Positions 1-8,363 of a stretch of DNA of 64,000 nt are shown piece after piece. The notes under the pieces are model-generated. The model made no database searches. It was not told where the DNA came from and saw only the letters and a list, made by a program, of their open reading frames with translations. The position numbers and the translations under genes are program-made. The stretch spans positions 226,982 through 290,981 of the forward strand of contig MEPP01000001.1 in the NCBI GenBank assembly GCA_001769855.1, in the 5' to 3' direction. This DNA is from Bdellovibrionales bacterium GWA2_49_15 (GTDB lineage: Bacteria > Bdellovibrionota > Bacteriovoracia > Bacteriovoracales > Bacteriovoracaceae). Every line of letters starts with the position of its first letter. Position 1 is the first letter of the stretch.

Positions 1-1
1 T

Positions 2-586
2 TTTCTCCTCACCGCCTTCGGAGAAGACGCCGAGATGGGCGATCTGGCCGTTCCCTTGGAAAACAAATGGGGGCGTTTTATTAAGAAAGAGCATTTTAAA
101 TCTTCCATGAAAAATGTCTTTTTAGGCGGCGATGCCGTTCAAGATACCCAAGGAACCGTCGTCCATGCCATGGGTGAAGGATTAAAGGCGGCGAAAATAA
201 TTGATCTCTTTTTAAATGGAAAGGCCCTGCCAACTGCTGAACACCTCGGGGCAGGCGTGGGCTACGACGATCTCAATAAGGCCTACTTTCAAAAATCACC
301 TCGCCATAAAACACCGGAACGTTCCCACGAGGAAAGAAAGTCAGATTTTTTTCCGGTGATTAATGCTCTTCCAAAAAGCAGTTATACCCAAGAGGCCCAT
401 CGCTGTTTTTCCTGCGGTGTCTGCAACTACTGCCGAAACTGTGAGCTGTTCTGTCCGGATAAATCAATTAAATTTGAAGAATCGGGTCTCAAAAAATCCC
501 TCAGCATCGATTATGATCACTGCAAGGGATGCGGCATCTGCGTGTACGAGTGTCCACGTTGTGCCATGGATATGGCAAAGGAGTAA
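2..586 (+). CDS. C-terminal part of GltD-like FAD/NAD(P) oxidoreductase with fused 4Fe-4S ferredoxin domain (5' truncated)
   Basis: The reading frame is open from the first bases of the window, so the start lies upstream. The visible N-terminal part (GGDAVQDTQGTVVHAMGEG) matches the C-terminal end of the glutamate-synthase small-subunit fold, where the FAD-binding GD motif precedes the helix that closes the domain. The last 70 residues form a ferredoxin unit: one cluster motif CNYCRNCELFCP preceded by an extra CFSCGVC, and a second CKGCGICVYECP. It ends 3 bp before the PorAB gene with a good ribosome site (AGGAG) in its own stop region. In this family such proteins pass electrons between ferredoxin, NAD(P)H and the partner 2-oxoacid oxidoreductase, so this is probably its electron-transfer (PorD-like) subunit. 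The extra cysteines upstream of the first cluster are unusual and may hold another metal. Confidence 0.8.
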   Translation, partial: FLLTAFGEDAEMGDLAVPLENKWGRFIKKEHFKSSMKNVFLGGDAVQDTQGTVVHAMGEGLKAAKIIDLFLNGKALPTAEHLGAGVGYDDLNKAYFQKSPRHKTPERSHEERKSDFFPVINALPKSSYTQEAHRCFSCGVCNYCRNCELFCPDKSIKFEESGLKKSLSIDYDHCKGCGICVYECPRCAMDMAKE

Positions 587-589
587 AAG

Positions 590-2671
590 ATGAGCGATGT
601 AAAAATATTGACTGGAAATGAGGCCGCGGCAATCGGTGCGAAGCTGTGTCGTCCGAAAGTGGTGAGTGCCTACCCTATTACTCCCCAGACGCAAATTGTG
701 GAGGCCATCGCGGAGATGCATGCCTCAGGAGAGATGGACTGTCAGTACATTCCGGTCGAGTCAGAGCATTCGGCCTTGGCCACCTTGATTGCCTCCTCGG
801 CGGCAGGAGTACGATGCTTTACCGCCACCTCCAGCCAGGGCCTAGTCTATATGGCCGAGATGCTCCATTGGGCGGCCGGGGCCAGAACTCCCATTGTCAT
901 CGTCAATGTCAACCGAAGCCTGGCACCACCATGGAATATTTACGGCGACCAGAATGATTCACTCTCCCAGCGGGACGCCGGACTTTTGCAATTTTACTGC
1001 GAAAGCGCTCAGGAGGTTTTGGATACGGTGATCCAAGCTTTTAAGATCTCAGAAAAAGTCGGACTACCCTCCCTCATCAACCTCGACGCTTTTTTTCTCT
1101 CCCATACCGCCGAGCCGGTGACGATTCCGCTCCAAGAGCTGGTGGATCAGTTTTTGCCTGCCTATCACCGCGAGGTGAAGCTGGAGCTCAAGAGGCCGAT
1201 CACCTTCGGGGCCTTGGAAGATTCCGAGCGATACATGGAACTGCGCTACGAAATTCAAGAGGCGCAGCTCGATGCCTTGAATGTGACCAAAGAGGTTGAC
1301 CAGGAATTTCAGCGAACTTTTGGTCGACAGTACGGTCTGCTTGACCGCTTTATGACCGAGGATGCGGAAACTATTTTGGTGACCTCCGGCACCATTACCA
1401 CCACGGCACGAGCGGCGGTGCAGGCCCTACGGGAAGAAGGGCATAAGGTCGGGCTGCTAAAGGTTCGTCTGTTTCGCCCCTTTCCACTTGAGGAAGTGGC
1501 CACGGCGCTCAAACATGCAAAACGCGTTGCCGTGATTGATCGCAACTTCTCCTACGGTGCCACGGGAATTTTCGCCCAGGAGATCCGAAATGCTCTTTAT
1601 CACCTGCCGGTACGCCCTTTGATTTATTCCTACGTTGCGGGGATCGGTGGCCGCGATGTGGGCCCTGAAGTTATTTTAAATCTGTATGAGCAAGTCATGT
1701 CGGAAAGCACGCCCAAGGCTGAATCCACCTGGACCGGCCTTCGCGACTTGCGCCAAACCGAACTCGAAATCAAAAAATATGAACCACCCCAGGGCTGTGA
1801 GCTGGTCAATCCGGGAGGCCGAGGCTGTCCCGGCTGTGGCGCGGCCTGGGGACTCGATAAAGTTTTGCAAGTCATGGGTCCCAATACCATGATGGCCATT
1901 CCGGCCTGCTGTTCCACGATTGTCACGGGTGATTCGCCGACGCGGATGCTCAATGTTCCTGTTTATCATTGTGGTTTTGCCACCGCTGCCGCGACGGCGA
2001 CCGGCATCTCACGCGCGCTCTATAGTTTGAAGCAGGCCGATACCACCGTCCTGGCCTGGGCCGGAGATGGTGGCACATTCGATATTGGTATTCAGGCGCT
2101 CTCTGGTGCCGCTGAAAGAGGGGAAGACATCATCTACATTTGCTATGACAATGAAGCGTATATGAACACCGGCATCCAGCGCAGTGGTGCCACGCCTTTT
2201 GGCTCTGCCACCACCACGACACCGGCGCAGGGGTCCAAAGCACAATCGAAAAAGGACATCATGGCGATCATGGCCGGACATAATATTCCTTATTGTGCCA
2301 CGGCTTCGGCTGCCTTTCCGATGGATTTCTTGGCAAAGCTTGAGCGGGCCAAAAGCTTTCAAGGGAAGGGTCTTCGCTTTATTCATTTTTACTCTCCCTG
2401 TCCTCCCGGCCACAAGATCGAAAGTCAGAAGGCCATCGAGTTAGCGCGATTGGCTGTCAACTCCCAGGTGTTCCCGTTGTACGAAGTTTATGATGGCAGC
2501 GATTATCGGATTACCTATACACCCGAACAGGTGGTGCCAGTTTCCGAGTATCTGAAGCCGCAGGGTCGTTTTAAACATCTCTCTGAGGACGCGATCAACC
2601 AAATCCAAAAGATGACGAACAAAAGAATGACACGGTTGCAACGTCTGGCAGATATCGCCGAGATGATGTGA
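590..2671 (+). CDS. 2-oxoacid (probably pyruvate):ferredoxin oxidoreductase, fused alpha-beta subunits
   Basis: This 693-residue protein joins both catalytic subunits of a 2-oxoacid:ferredoxin oxidoreductase. Residues 1 to about 390 are the alpha (PorA) part, with the YPITPQT substrate motif at 28-34. Residues about 405-693 are the beta (PorB) part, with CPGCG at 413-417 and the thiamine-diphosphate/magnesium motif GDGG...YDNEAYMNTG at about 492-528. The enzyme converts a 2-oxoacid, CoA and oxidised ferredoxin to acyl-CoA, CO2 and reduced ferredoxin. Pyruvate is the likeliest substrate from the PorA/PorB resemblance, but 2-oxoisovalerate or indolepyruvate cannot be excluded. The ferredoxin part is the preceding gene, 3 bp away, so the two are one operon. 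The gamma subunit is not visible and is expected upstream of the window. Confidence 0.88.
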   Translation: MSDVKILTGNEAAAIGAKLCRPKVVSAYPITPQTQIVEAIAEMHASGEMDCQYIPVESEHSALATLIASSAAGVRCFTATSSQGLVYMAEMLHWAAGARTPIVIVNVNRSLAPPWNIYGDQNDSLSQRDAGLLQFYCESAQEVLDTVIQAFKISEKVGLPSLINLDAFFLSHTAEPVTIPLQELVDQFLPAYHREVKLELKRPITFGALEDSERYMELRYEIQEAQLDALNVTKEVDQEFQRTFGRQYGLLDRFMTEDAETILVTSGTITTTARAAVQALREEGHKVGLLKVRLFRPFPLEEVATALKHAKRVAVIDRNFSYGATGIFAQEIRNALYHLPVRPLIYSYVAGIGGRDVGPEVILNLYEQVMSESTPKAESTWTGLRDLRQTELEIKKYEPPQGCELVNPGGRGCPGCGAAWGLDKVLQVMGPNTMMAIPACCSTIVTGDSPTRMLNVPVYHCGFATAAATATGISRALYSLKQADTTVLAWAGDGGTFDIGIQALSGAAERGEDIIYICYDNEAYMNTGIQRSGATPFGSATTTTPAQGSKAQSKKDIMAIMAGHNIPYCATASAAFPMDFLAKLERAKSFQGKGLRFIHFYSPCPPGHKIESQKAIELARLAVNSQVFPLYEVYDGSDYRITYTPEQVVPVSEYLKPQGRFKHLSEDAINQIQKMTNKRMTRLQRLADIAEMM

Positions 2672-2672
2672 G

Positions 2673-3251
2673 CTAACGGATCACGCAGTATTTTCCTTTC
2701 TGCCGACAGGGAAGGCCATCAATGACATCGCGGAGATCGCGAACCTGAGGTTTCAGCTCAGGATGGAAGATCATATATTTTCCGTGCTTCAGCATGACCG
2801 CGATGGCATCGGCGGCCGTGAGCCCCTGATATTTCATCTGATAGTAGGCGGCCAAGCGTCCGGTGCGATGGCAACCACATTCACAGCGAAAAGCAATGCG
2901 CTTGCCCGAGGCACGGGCCTCCAGCACCCATTGATCGAAGAATTTTAAAAAATCTGTCGTGACAGGTGTTTTGGCCGCTTGGGCGACATCGTAAACGACC
3001 TTCAAGTTTGGACATTCCTGGTTATACCTCATCTCATGCTCGCCGGCGGTACCACTGAGCACCATCACCTCGTCGATACCAAGATCGCAGAGCATGCCCA
3101 CATCCTTCTTTGATGGCTTGCTGTAGCGATAGATGGCAAATCCTGAAGAATCATCTTTGTCGATCAGATATAAATTATTTGATTTTGCCGAGAGATCAAA
3201 GGCCACAAAGCTTGACAGAAAAAGACAAATTAAGATGGCCCACAATTTCAT
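2673..3251 (-). CDS. Exported dual-specificity/tyrosine phosphatase-like protein
   Basis: The 192-residue product begins with a signal peptide (hydrophobic core about 3-18, cleavage near SAKS at 21-24). The region 40-150 has the layout of a small cysteine-dependent phosphatase. The phosphate loop is RCECGCHRTGR, with the catalytic Cys at 123 and the Arg at 129, which satisfies CxxGxxR. The usual His before the catalytic Cys is Arg here, and two more cysteines sit inside the loop, so redox control is possible. It should act in the periplasm or outside the cell; the substrate is unknown. It ends 1 bp after the convergent PorAB gene. The family call rests on one motif plus length and fold order. 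Confidence 0.72.
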   Translation of the reverse strand: MKLWAILICLFLSSFVAFDLSAKSNNLYLIDKDDSSGFAIYRYSKPSKKDVGMLCDLGIDEVMVLSGTAGEHEMRYNQECPNLKVVYDVAQAAKTPVTTDFLKFFDQWVLEARASGKRIAFRCECGCHRTGRLAAYYQMKYQGLTAADAIAVMLKHGKYMIFHPELKPQVRDLRDVIDGLPCRQKGKYCVIR

Positions 3252-3380
3252 ACGATTCTCCTGAAATTCAGTTTGATTACTTAATCCTATTCCGTCGTCC
3301 GCTCAATTGCTCTGTCTTATGTCAGACGGCCTTTTTTTCCCGTGCTCTTAACTCTGCTTTTTTGATAACATCTTAATATA

Positions 3381-4238
3381 ATGAAGATCATAATTTTGGG
3401 ACTGCTTTTTGTTCTGAGTCCGGGGCTCCGGGCCGCCCAGGACGTCTGGGTGAAATCTGAATGGGCCATCGTTTACGCTGACAAGCAGATGCTTTCACCT
3501 ATCGGCAAGATTCGTCAGGGGAAAAAAATCCGCGCCTCAGATGTTCCTCGACAGTACGGGGCCATTATCCCCATCGCAGTTAATGGTCAGGTGGCCTACG
3601 TCTACACCAAAGATTTAATTATGAACTCCGAGGAGGCCGTTAGCGATGGTCATAAGTTCAATCGTCAATTTGATCTCTTTTATGAGGCAAGTGATAGCTT
3701 CATGGATGATTTGAAGCAAAACAATCACTTCATCGCTTCGGCCGGCCAGATGATTCCTGGAAAAGATTGGAAGGTCATGTCTAACGAGGTTGGAGATTCT
3801 GTCTCCAATGCCACCATGTTTAAAATTGCCTTTGAGCACCGCCCACCCTTTTACAAGGTGGCGTGGGGTGCGGGACTGGGCGTCTATCTCATCTCACAGA
3901 AGCAGCTCCAAATGATAACCCCCATGGCCGACATGAGTTATAACTATGCTCTTTTAAAAAATAACTTTCTCAATATTGAGGCAAGTATTAAAGGCATGGT
4001 CTCCTTGCAAGCGACGGTCAAAGTGCAATCCACTGGCGAAGACAAACATTGTGCGATGTGGGGCTATGGTGCTGGAGGAGAGGCCGTGCTGTTTCCCTAT
4101 AGCACCTTGAGTTTCAAGGGGCACCTTTACTATCAAACCATGAATTTCGAAGATTTTCCCCAGCTCACCGGCATCAGTGCCCCCCTGAACCGCATTACAG
4201 GAATGGAAATGGGTGTGTCGGTAAGTTATCTTTTCTGA
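3381..4238 (+). CDS. Exported protein with SH3-like N-terminal region and beta-barrel-like C-terminus, unknown function
   Basis: The 285-residue product starts with a signal peptide (residues 1-18, cleavage near LRAAQ). Residues about 22-85 (VKSEWAIVYADKQMLSPIGK and following) resemble bacterial SH3-like domains, which often bind cell-wall or protein ligands. Residues about 110-285 alternate polar and aromatic/hydrophobic positions and end in Phe (VSYLF), as outer-membrane barrels do. No enzyme motif is visible. The gene stands alone, divergent from the phosphatase-like gene and convergent with the next one (12 bp gap). No clear Shine-Dalgarno site precedes the ATG. Function is not recognised. 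Confidence 0.6.
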   Translation: MKIIILGLLFVLSPGLRAAQDVWVKSEWAIVYADKQMLSPIGKIRQGKKIRASDVPRQYGAIIPIAVNGQVAYVYTKDLIMNSEEAVSDGHKFNRQFDLFYEASDSFMDDLKQNNHFIASAGQMIPGKDWKVMSNEVGDSVSNATMFKIAFEHRPPFYKVAWGAGLGVYLISQKQLQMITPMADMSYNYALLKNNFLNIEASIKGMVSLQATVKVQSTGEDKHCAMWGYGAGGEAVLFPYSTLSFKGHLYYQTMNFEDFPQLTGISAPLNRITGMEMGVSVSYLF

Positions 4239-4250
4239 TCGCGTATCGGT

Positions 4251-5519
4251 TCATCGCTCAAGACGTTTTTCCTCTTTATCCTGATCGACTTTATTAAACT
4301 TGGCCTTTTTCAAGAGATATTCTTCCCGCTCTCGTCCGTGCAACAATTCGCCGGCGTCTTCCTGCTGATTTGGCGAAGTGACTTTGGCACTTTCAAGTTC
4401 CTGCTCGAGCTCCTCCTGCATCTTCTTCTTCAACTTTATGCTCGGGTCAGAATCCTTGGATAATAAATCTCCAAATCTTTTATAGGCATATTCATAGAGC
4501 GGGCGCAGATGGCGCAACTTTTCAGGGCCTCTCTCTAAAAACTGAATCATCTCCCGAAGAAACTCAACCCGGTCGGTTACATGGGTCCATGCCGCATAAA
4601 GATACACCATCCCCTCCTGCTCTACCCTGGTTCGATAGGGCAAATTGCGAAAGGCGGCGTAGATTTTTTGAGACGAGTCAACCGTGGATTCCTCAAAACT
4701 CAAATTGTGCAGAAATACATCCCGAATACTTCTCCCCAGCGCATTGTTCTTTTTGATTCTTAAGCGGATTTTATAAACGATCCCGTTGACAAACATGAAG
4801 ACGTATTCGGAGGTATAGCGTTCATCTATATCGTAGACTTCAGCGATTCCAAGTTTATTGGTCTCCAAATATTTCAACCTCTCAATCTGATATTGCTTGA
4901 GAAGCTCGGGCCGCATATGCAGGAGAAAGAGATTATAAAACATCTCGTCCAGCGAGTAGTGCCCGCCCCTGGTCAGATAGTGCCAGGGCGCCATATCGTC
5001 CAAATCATTTTTGATGCTTTTGCGGAATAAATCTCCCCAGATTTGCGCCGCTGGTCTTCTGAAGATTAACTGCTTTACCGATGGCAGTGAGAAGAGCTTT
5101 TCCTTGTCGGCCCGAAGGGTAAATGGAGTACCACCCAGAAGGGTAAAGGTAAAAACTTCGATTTGCGATTGATCCACGAAACGTCCTCCGATCAGAGGAT
5201 GCCCGTCTCCTTCCTCGATCCACGGATAAAAATTAACCTCAGGGTGATGAAGCGGAAGAGGAATTTGAAAATCACTAAAGTGAAAGATTTGCCACAGTTT
5301 TTGCTCCACATGAGACTCGCTTAGCTCCACGACCGGGCCGAGAACTTCAATTTTGCCGTTATAGTACGGTTCCGAGAGATGTCCCAAATTTAGATACTCG
5401 GAGCGAATGCCCTCCGTGACGGCGGTCTTGTAAAAGTGATAAGGGGCCCACAAAACCAGCAGGAACCCTCCTCCGATCACGAGAAGCAAGATGGATATTA
5501 ACAATATCTTGAGTTTCAC
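4251..5519 (-). CDS. Membrane-anchored hypothetical protein
   Basis: This 422-residue product starts at GTG with a good site (AGGAG) just upstream. Residues 4-26 form one hydrophobic membrane anchor or uncleaved signal, and the rest is expected outside the cytoplasmic membrane. There is a mixed alpha/beta central region and, from about residue 350, a very charged Glu/Lys/Arg-rich helical tail that probably forms a coiled coil. I recognise no family motif. The gene diverges from the small lipoprotein gene at 5630, with a 110-bp shared promoter region. Confidence 0.55.
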   Translation of the reverse strand: MKLKILLISILLLVIGGGFLLVLWAPYHFYKTAVTEGIRSEYLNLGHLSEPYYNGKIEVLGPVVELSESHVEQKLWQIFHFSDFQIPLPLHHPEVNFYPWIEEGDGHPLIGGRFVDQSQIEVFTFTLLGGTPFTLRADKEKLFSLPSVKQLIFRRPAAQIWGDLFRKSIKNDLDDMAPWHYLTRGGHYSLDEMFYNLFLLHMRPELLKQYQIERLKYLETNKLGIAEVYDIDERYTSEYVFMFVNGIVYKIRLRIKKNNALGRSIRDVFLHNLSFEESTVDSSQKIYAAFRNLPYRTRVEQEGMVYLYAAWTHVTDRVEFLREMIQFLERGPEKLRHLRPLYEYAYKRFGDLLSKDSDPSIKLKKKMQEELEQELESAKVTSPNQQEDAGELLHGREREEYLLKKAKFNKVDQDKEEKRLER

Positions 5520-5578
5520 GCTCTCCTACTCGTCATAAATGCTTAAAATCTTTAGTGGGTCTGCACTTTACTTTTAAC

Positions 5579-5605
5579 TCAAATATCTGGCGTAACTGCC
5601 GATAA
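5579..5605 (+). promoter_or_regulatory. FliA (sigma-28)-like promoter for the lipoprotein gene at 5630
   Basis: The -10 element GCCGATAA at 5598-5605 is identical to the enterobacterial FliA consensus. The -35 region TCAAATAT at 5579-5586 matches TAAAGTTT at 5 of 8 positions, and the spacer is exactly 11 bp. The predicted start of transcription is near 5612, followed by AGGGGA and the ATG at 5630. Confidence 0.5.
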
Positions 5606-5629
5606 GTCCTAGTGACAGGGGATTGCTTT

Positions 5630-6337
5630 ATGATGAGAAACAAAATTTTAACGATCAGTCTGCTTGGGCTTACCGCCTTGTGGGCAATCTCTTGTGATGC
5701 TCCTCGGGACAGGCGGGCGGCCTTTCGCGATAAAACAAGCTTAAATTCCTTTCCGACATTTTCCGGCTTCAGCGTGGATGGCCCTCCTTCCACCGGCACT
5801 CCCACAACCGCTGGCTCAGGAAGCGGAGCGAGTGGAACCACCGGGAGCGGCTCAGGAAGTTCGGCCATACCTGCCGAAGTGGCACATTGTTCTTGGTCCA
5901 CGGATGGGATTTCCGGATACGCCTCCAATCACGCCACCATCGGCCCCTACACACTTTGTAAGTCGAACAGCTCGGAAACCAATGTGTTTATTCAGGTTAA
6001 AAATCCCATCACCGACAGCTATCTTTGTATGGTGCCGACAACTCACAACAATAGCTTATCAACGTACGTCGGTGAACCCCGTTGCGTGATGGCCACTAAC
6101 GCGAAGACGATCTACAAAATCACCTTTCTCAAAAATAGAACTGGCTACAGCGGTTATAGCATTACAGGTGCCATGATCATGCGAGATAAAAATGAATGGT
6201 TTCCAAGCCCCTACTTCCAATATCTGCTTGTCCCGGATGCCTATCTCTTTTGCGCTGAATACCTGGCACAAACCGGCGACAGCTCTTACTGCTACACCTT
6301 TAATACCGTCGGTAAATTTGTTTATCATCAGTTCTAA
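5630..6337 (+). CDS. Small predicted lipoprotein with Ser/Gly-rich linker
   Basis: I chose the ATG at 5630 because AGGGGA lies about 8 bp upstream; a GTG at 5612 is in frame but precedes this site. The 235-residue product has a lipoprotein signal with the lipid-modified Cys at residue 22 (WAISC). Residues about 55-75 are a flexible Gly/Ser/Thr linker (GSGSGAS, GSGSGSS). The C-terminal 150 residues contain seven cysteines and many aromatic residues and look like a compact disulfide-bonded domain. No family is recognised. A FliA-like promoter lies directly upstream. Expected location: inner leaflet of the outer membrane or the cell surface. Confidence 0.65.
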   Translation: MMRNKILTISLLGLTALWAISCDAPRDRRAAFRDKTSLNSFPTFSGFSVDGPPSTGTPTTAGSGSGASGTTGSGSGSSAIPAEVAHCSWSTDGISGYASNHATIGPYTLCKSNSSETNVFIQVKNPITDSYLCMVPTTHNNSLSTYVGEPRCVMATNAKTIYKITFLKNRTGYSGYSITGAMIMRDKNEWFPSPYFQYLLVPDAYLFCAEYLAQTGDSSYCYTFNTVGKFVYHQF

Positions 6338-6343
6338 GAAGTA

Positions 6344-7513
6344 TCAGGCCTTGGCAATTCGAAAAGTTAAGACACCATTTTCATATTTCTGATTGACCGT
6401 TTTGGCATTAACGATTTCCGGAACCGAGATTTCTTTGGTCATAAGCTCTGATCGATTTGATTTATTGACCGATCCATCCGCAGTCTCAAAATTTTCAGCC
6501 ATCTTTCGGGTAAAGCTGAGTTTCAGAATCCGCTGATTGGCATTGAAGGTCACAAACTCTTTTTCATGCTCGGGAATGTCCAGATGAACAAGATAAAATC
6601 TTCCTCCATCCTCCACTCTCGGTTGAAGAACGGTGGGATGGTAAAAGGAATCTTTGCTTTTTTCGGCGATCAGCTCCTTGTCATTGATGAACTTGGCCTG
6701 CAGCTCATTCACCCCTCGCGACAGTTGGGATGAGGCATGATTGATAACTCGATCATTGGCCGCCTTTAATGTGGCATAACGTTGCTGAAAATTTTCTCGC
6801 TGCTGGTTTAATAAGGCCTTAAACTTTTCCTGCTCCACTGTGATCTGGGTTTCGTAGGCCCGACGCTGCCCCTCTAATATGTTTTGCGAGCGATTGGTTT
6901 CGTACTGAACGGCCTTGCCCGTTTGCTCACTGATATTCTGAAGCGCGGTGGACTTTTCTCTTTCTCGCTCAGCTTCCTCCTGTTTGAAATGGGCCTCATT
7001 TCGACGCAGATGAGCTTCATTACTTCGAGTTTGCTGATCCAACGCCAATCCAAAATAACGTTGACCGTCGGAGGCGGCGCGGGAAGCATCAGTATGGGCC
7101 TTTTTTACGGTCTGATCACTATTGTGGCGTAAATCTTCCGTGCGCGCCAAAGTATCCTTGACTTGCGAATCACGATTATTCAAAAACTCGGCACGAATAT
7201 CTTGCAGCTCTCGCTTATTAGCTTCGATGAGTGCGAGACGCGATTTCTCCAAATCTGACTCCTGGGCCTTATAAGAATCAAGTTTTTGATGGAGTCGTTC
7301 CTGAAATTGGTCAATCGTCGCCAGTAACTCATTTCGCTGGGAATTTTGCAGAGACCCGAGTTCCTCAACATGGCCGGTGCGGGCCTTCTCCTTTTGTCCC
7401 TGAAAGTAGCTTTTTAAGGTCTCTATTTCGGTGGCCTCAGCATCCACCAGCTTCGATCTCTGTTGCCTTAAGGAATCAAGCTCCTGTTTGTTTCCGTTCT
7501 TTTCAATCTTCAC
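6344..7513 (-). CDS. Long coiled coil with C-terminal Hsp20/alpha-crystallin-like domain
   Basis: The 389-residue protein has no signal peptide. Residues 1 to about 285 are almost wholly charged helix with Glu/Lys/Arg/Gln heptads, a long coiled coil. Residues about 290-389 look like an alpha-crystallin domain: FYLVHLDIPEH resembles the early strand with the conserved Pro, and KEISVPEIVNAKTV plus YENGVLTFRIAK at 377-388 reproduce the small heat-shock signature (Pro-x-x-Val...Asn-Gly-Val-Leu-Thr). Typical Hsp20 proteins are about 140-170 residues with a short N-terminal arm, so replacing that arm by a 285-residue coil is unusual. It is the last of three minus-strand genes; its start overlaps the end of the small exported protein by 4 bp. 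The Hsp20 match is my reading of motif order. Confidence 0.65.
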   Translation of the reverse strand: MKIEKNGNKQELDSLRQQRSKLVDAEATEIETLKSYFQGQKEKARTGHVEELGSLQNSQRNELLATIDQFQERLHQKLDSYKAQESDLEKSRLALIEANKRELQDIRAEFLNNRDSQVKDTLARTEDLRHNSDQTVKKAHTDASRAASDGQRYFGLALDQQTRSNEAHLRRNEAHFKQEEAEREREKSTALQNISEQTGKAVQYETNRSQNILEGQRRAYETQITVEQEKFKALLNQQRENFQQRYATLKAANDRVINHASSQLSRGVNELQAKFINDKELIAEKSKDSFYHPTVLQPRVEDGGRFYLVHLDIPEHEKEFVTFNANQRILKLSFTRKMAENFETADGSVNKSNRSELMTKEISVPEIVNAKTVNQKYENGVLTFRIAKA

Positions 7514-7818
7514 GGGTTGCTCCCGACGCTGGTGCCAGAATTCTGTTCATAGGGAGAAGGACAGAGTTCCTTACCTCCCGTATGGCCTTTGCACATCCAG
7601 GTATTCAAGAGCTCCACGCGAATGGAATCCCGTCCTCCGTGATAGGCCAGGTAGGCCACCGGATCAAAAGTGGAAAGTGTAATATAAGATTGGGCGTCGT
7701 AGGGAAGATCAACCTGGGCTTTCACATAGTACTGATAGACGCGATACTCGGCATGGGAAGGCATCACCCATGTCATGAGTAAAACCAAAATCAGTGTGCT
7801 AAAAAACAACTTTCTCAT
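7510..7818 (-). CDS. Small exported protein, unknown function
   Basis: The 102-residue product has a clear signal peptide (MRKLFFSTLILVLLMTWVMPSHA, cleavage after residue 23), leaving a mature protein of about 79 residues with two cysteines that could pair. I recognise no family. It overlaps the coiled-coil/Hsp20 gene by 4 bp and lies 3 bp after the 7822-8130 gene, so all three are probably one transcript. The overlap suggests translational coupling between an exported and a cytoplasmic protein, which is an odd pairing. Confidence 0.6.
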   Translation of the reverse strand: MRKLFFSTLILVLLMTWVMPSHAEYRVYQYYVKAQVDLPYDAQSYITLSTFDPVAYLAYHGGRDSIRVELLNTWMCKGHTGGKELCPSPYEQNSGTSVGSNP

Positions 7819-7821
7819 AGC

Positions 7822-8130
7822 TCAATGAAGACCAGGCCTTGAATCAATGATCTTATGTTCCACAATCTCAAGAAATACCCGGACAAATAAATCGCGATCG
7901 TCATCGGAAAGGGCGGTTAAAACCGTTTTCTTGCGCTCAAGCCCCTTATGCTTATCAAGACGTGTGATGATCTCTTTGGCCTTGAGGCGATCTTTTTTTG
8001 TAAGATTTTTCTTAGGCCCCTTAGAGCTCACGCTGATCCAATCTTCCATGAACAAAGGGAAGTGACCGTTCATGCCCAATTCGACCAGTGAATATAGTGA
8101 TGAATCCTTATAAACCAAGCAAAGTGTCAC
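7822..8130 (-). CDS. Small conserved-looking hypothetical protein
   Basis: This 102-residue protein starts at GTG with an AGGAGG-type site just upstream. It has no signal peptide or membrane segment. The N-terminal third is mixed and the rest is charged and helical (KKDRLKAKEI, DDRDLFVRVFLEIVEHK). No family motif is visible. It is the first gene of the three-gene minus-strand run that ends with the coiled-coil/Hsp20 protein. Confidence 0.55.
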   Translation of the reverse strand: MTLCLVYKDSSLYSLVELGMNGHFPLFMEDWISVSSKGPKKNLTKKDRLKAKEIITRLDKHKGLERKKTVLTALSDDDRDLFVRVFLEIVEHKIIDSRPGLH

Positions 8131-8363
8131 GCCCTTCCTCCTGATAGTGATATTTTCTTACGCACCACTTGTTCTATCTTAAACTGAGAGGCCCAATGAT
8201 CGAAGGGAGCAAAAAATATCCATGCTCTGTCCTAATCAAAGGGTTGCGACGTTATCCTCCTAATTTTAAGCAGTTATTTACAAGAAAATTTTGCCTCTCT
8301 GCGCTTTTTCCCATGAGCGCGCCTGCTTCCCTTTATAATAAGAGATGTACATGGAGGTCAAAG
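8131..8363. promoter_or_regulatory. Divergent intergenic region with a -10 box
   Basis: This 233-bp region separates divergent genes. A perfect TATAAT lies at 8334-8339, and a GGAGG ribosome site at 8354-8358 precedes the ATG at 8364, giving a predicted leader of about 18 bases. I see no convincing -35 box at 16-18 bp. In-frame codons upstream of 8364 exist but show no signal peptide or ribosome site, so I treat them as non-coding. Confidence 0.45.

Noticed and set aside
3377..3382. TATAAT overlapping the ATG at 3381
   Set aside because: As a -10 it would start transcription after the start codon, and no -35 is at the right distance.
8169..8363. N-terminal extension of the barrel gene
   Set aside because: The codons are open, but a signal peptide and GGAGG site start at 8364 and a -10 box at 8334 would lie inside the extension.
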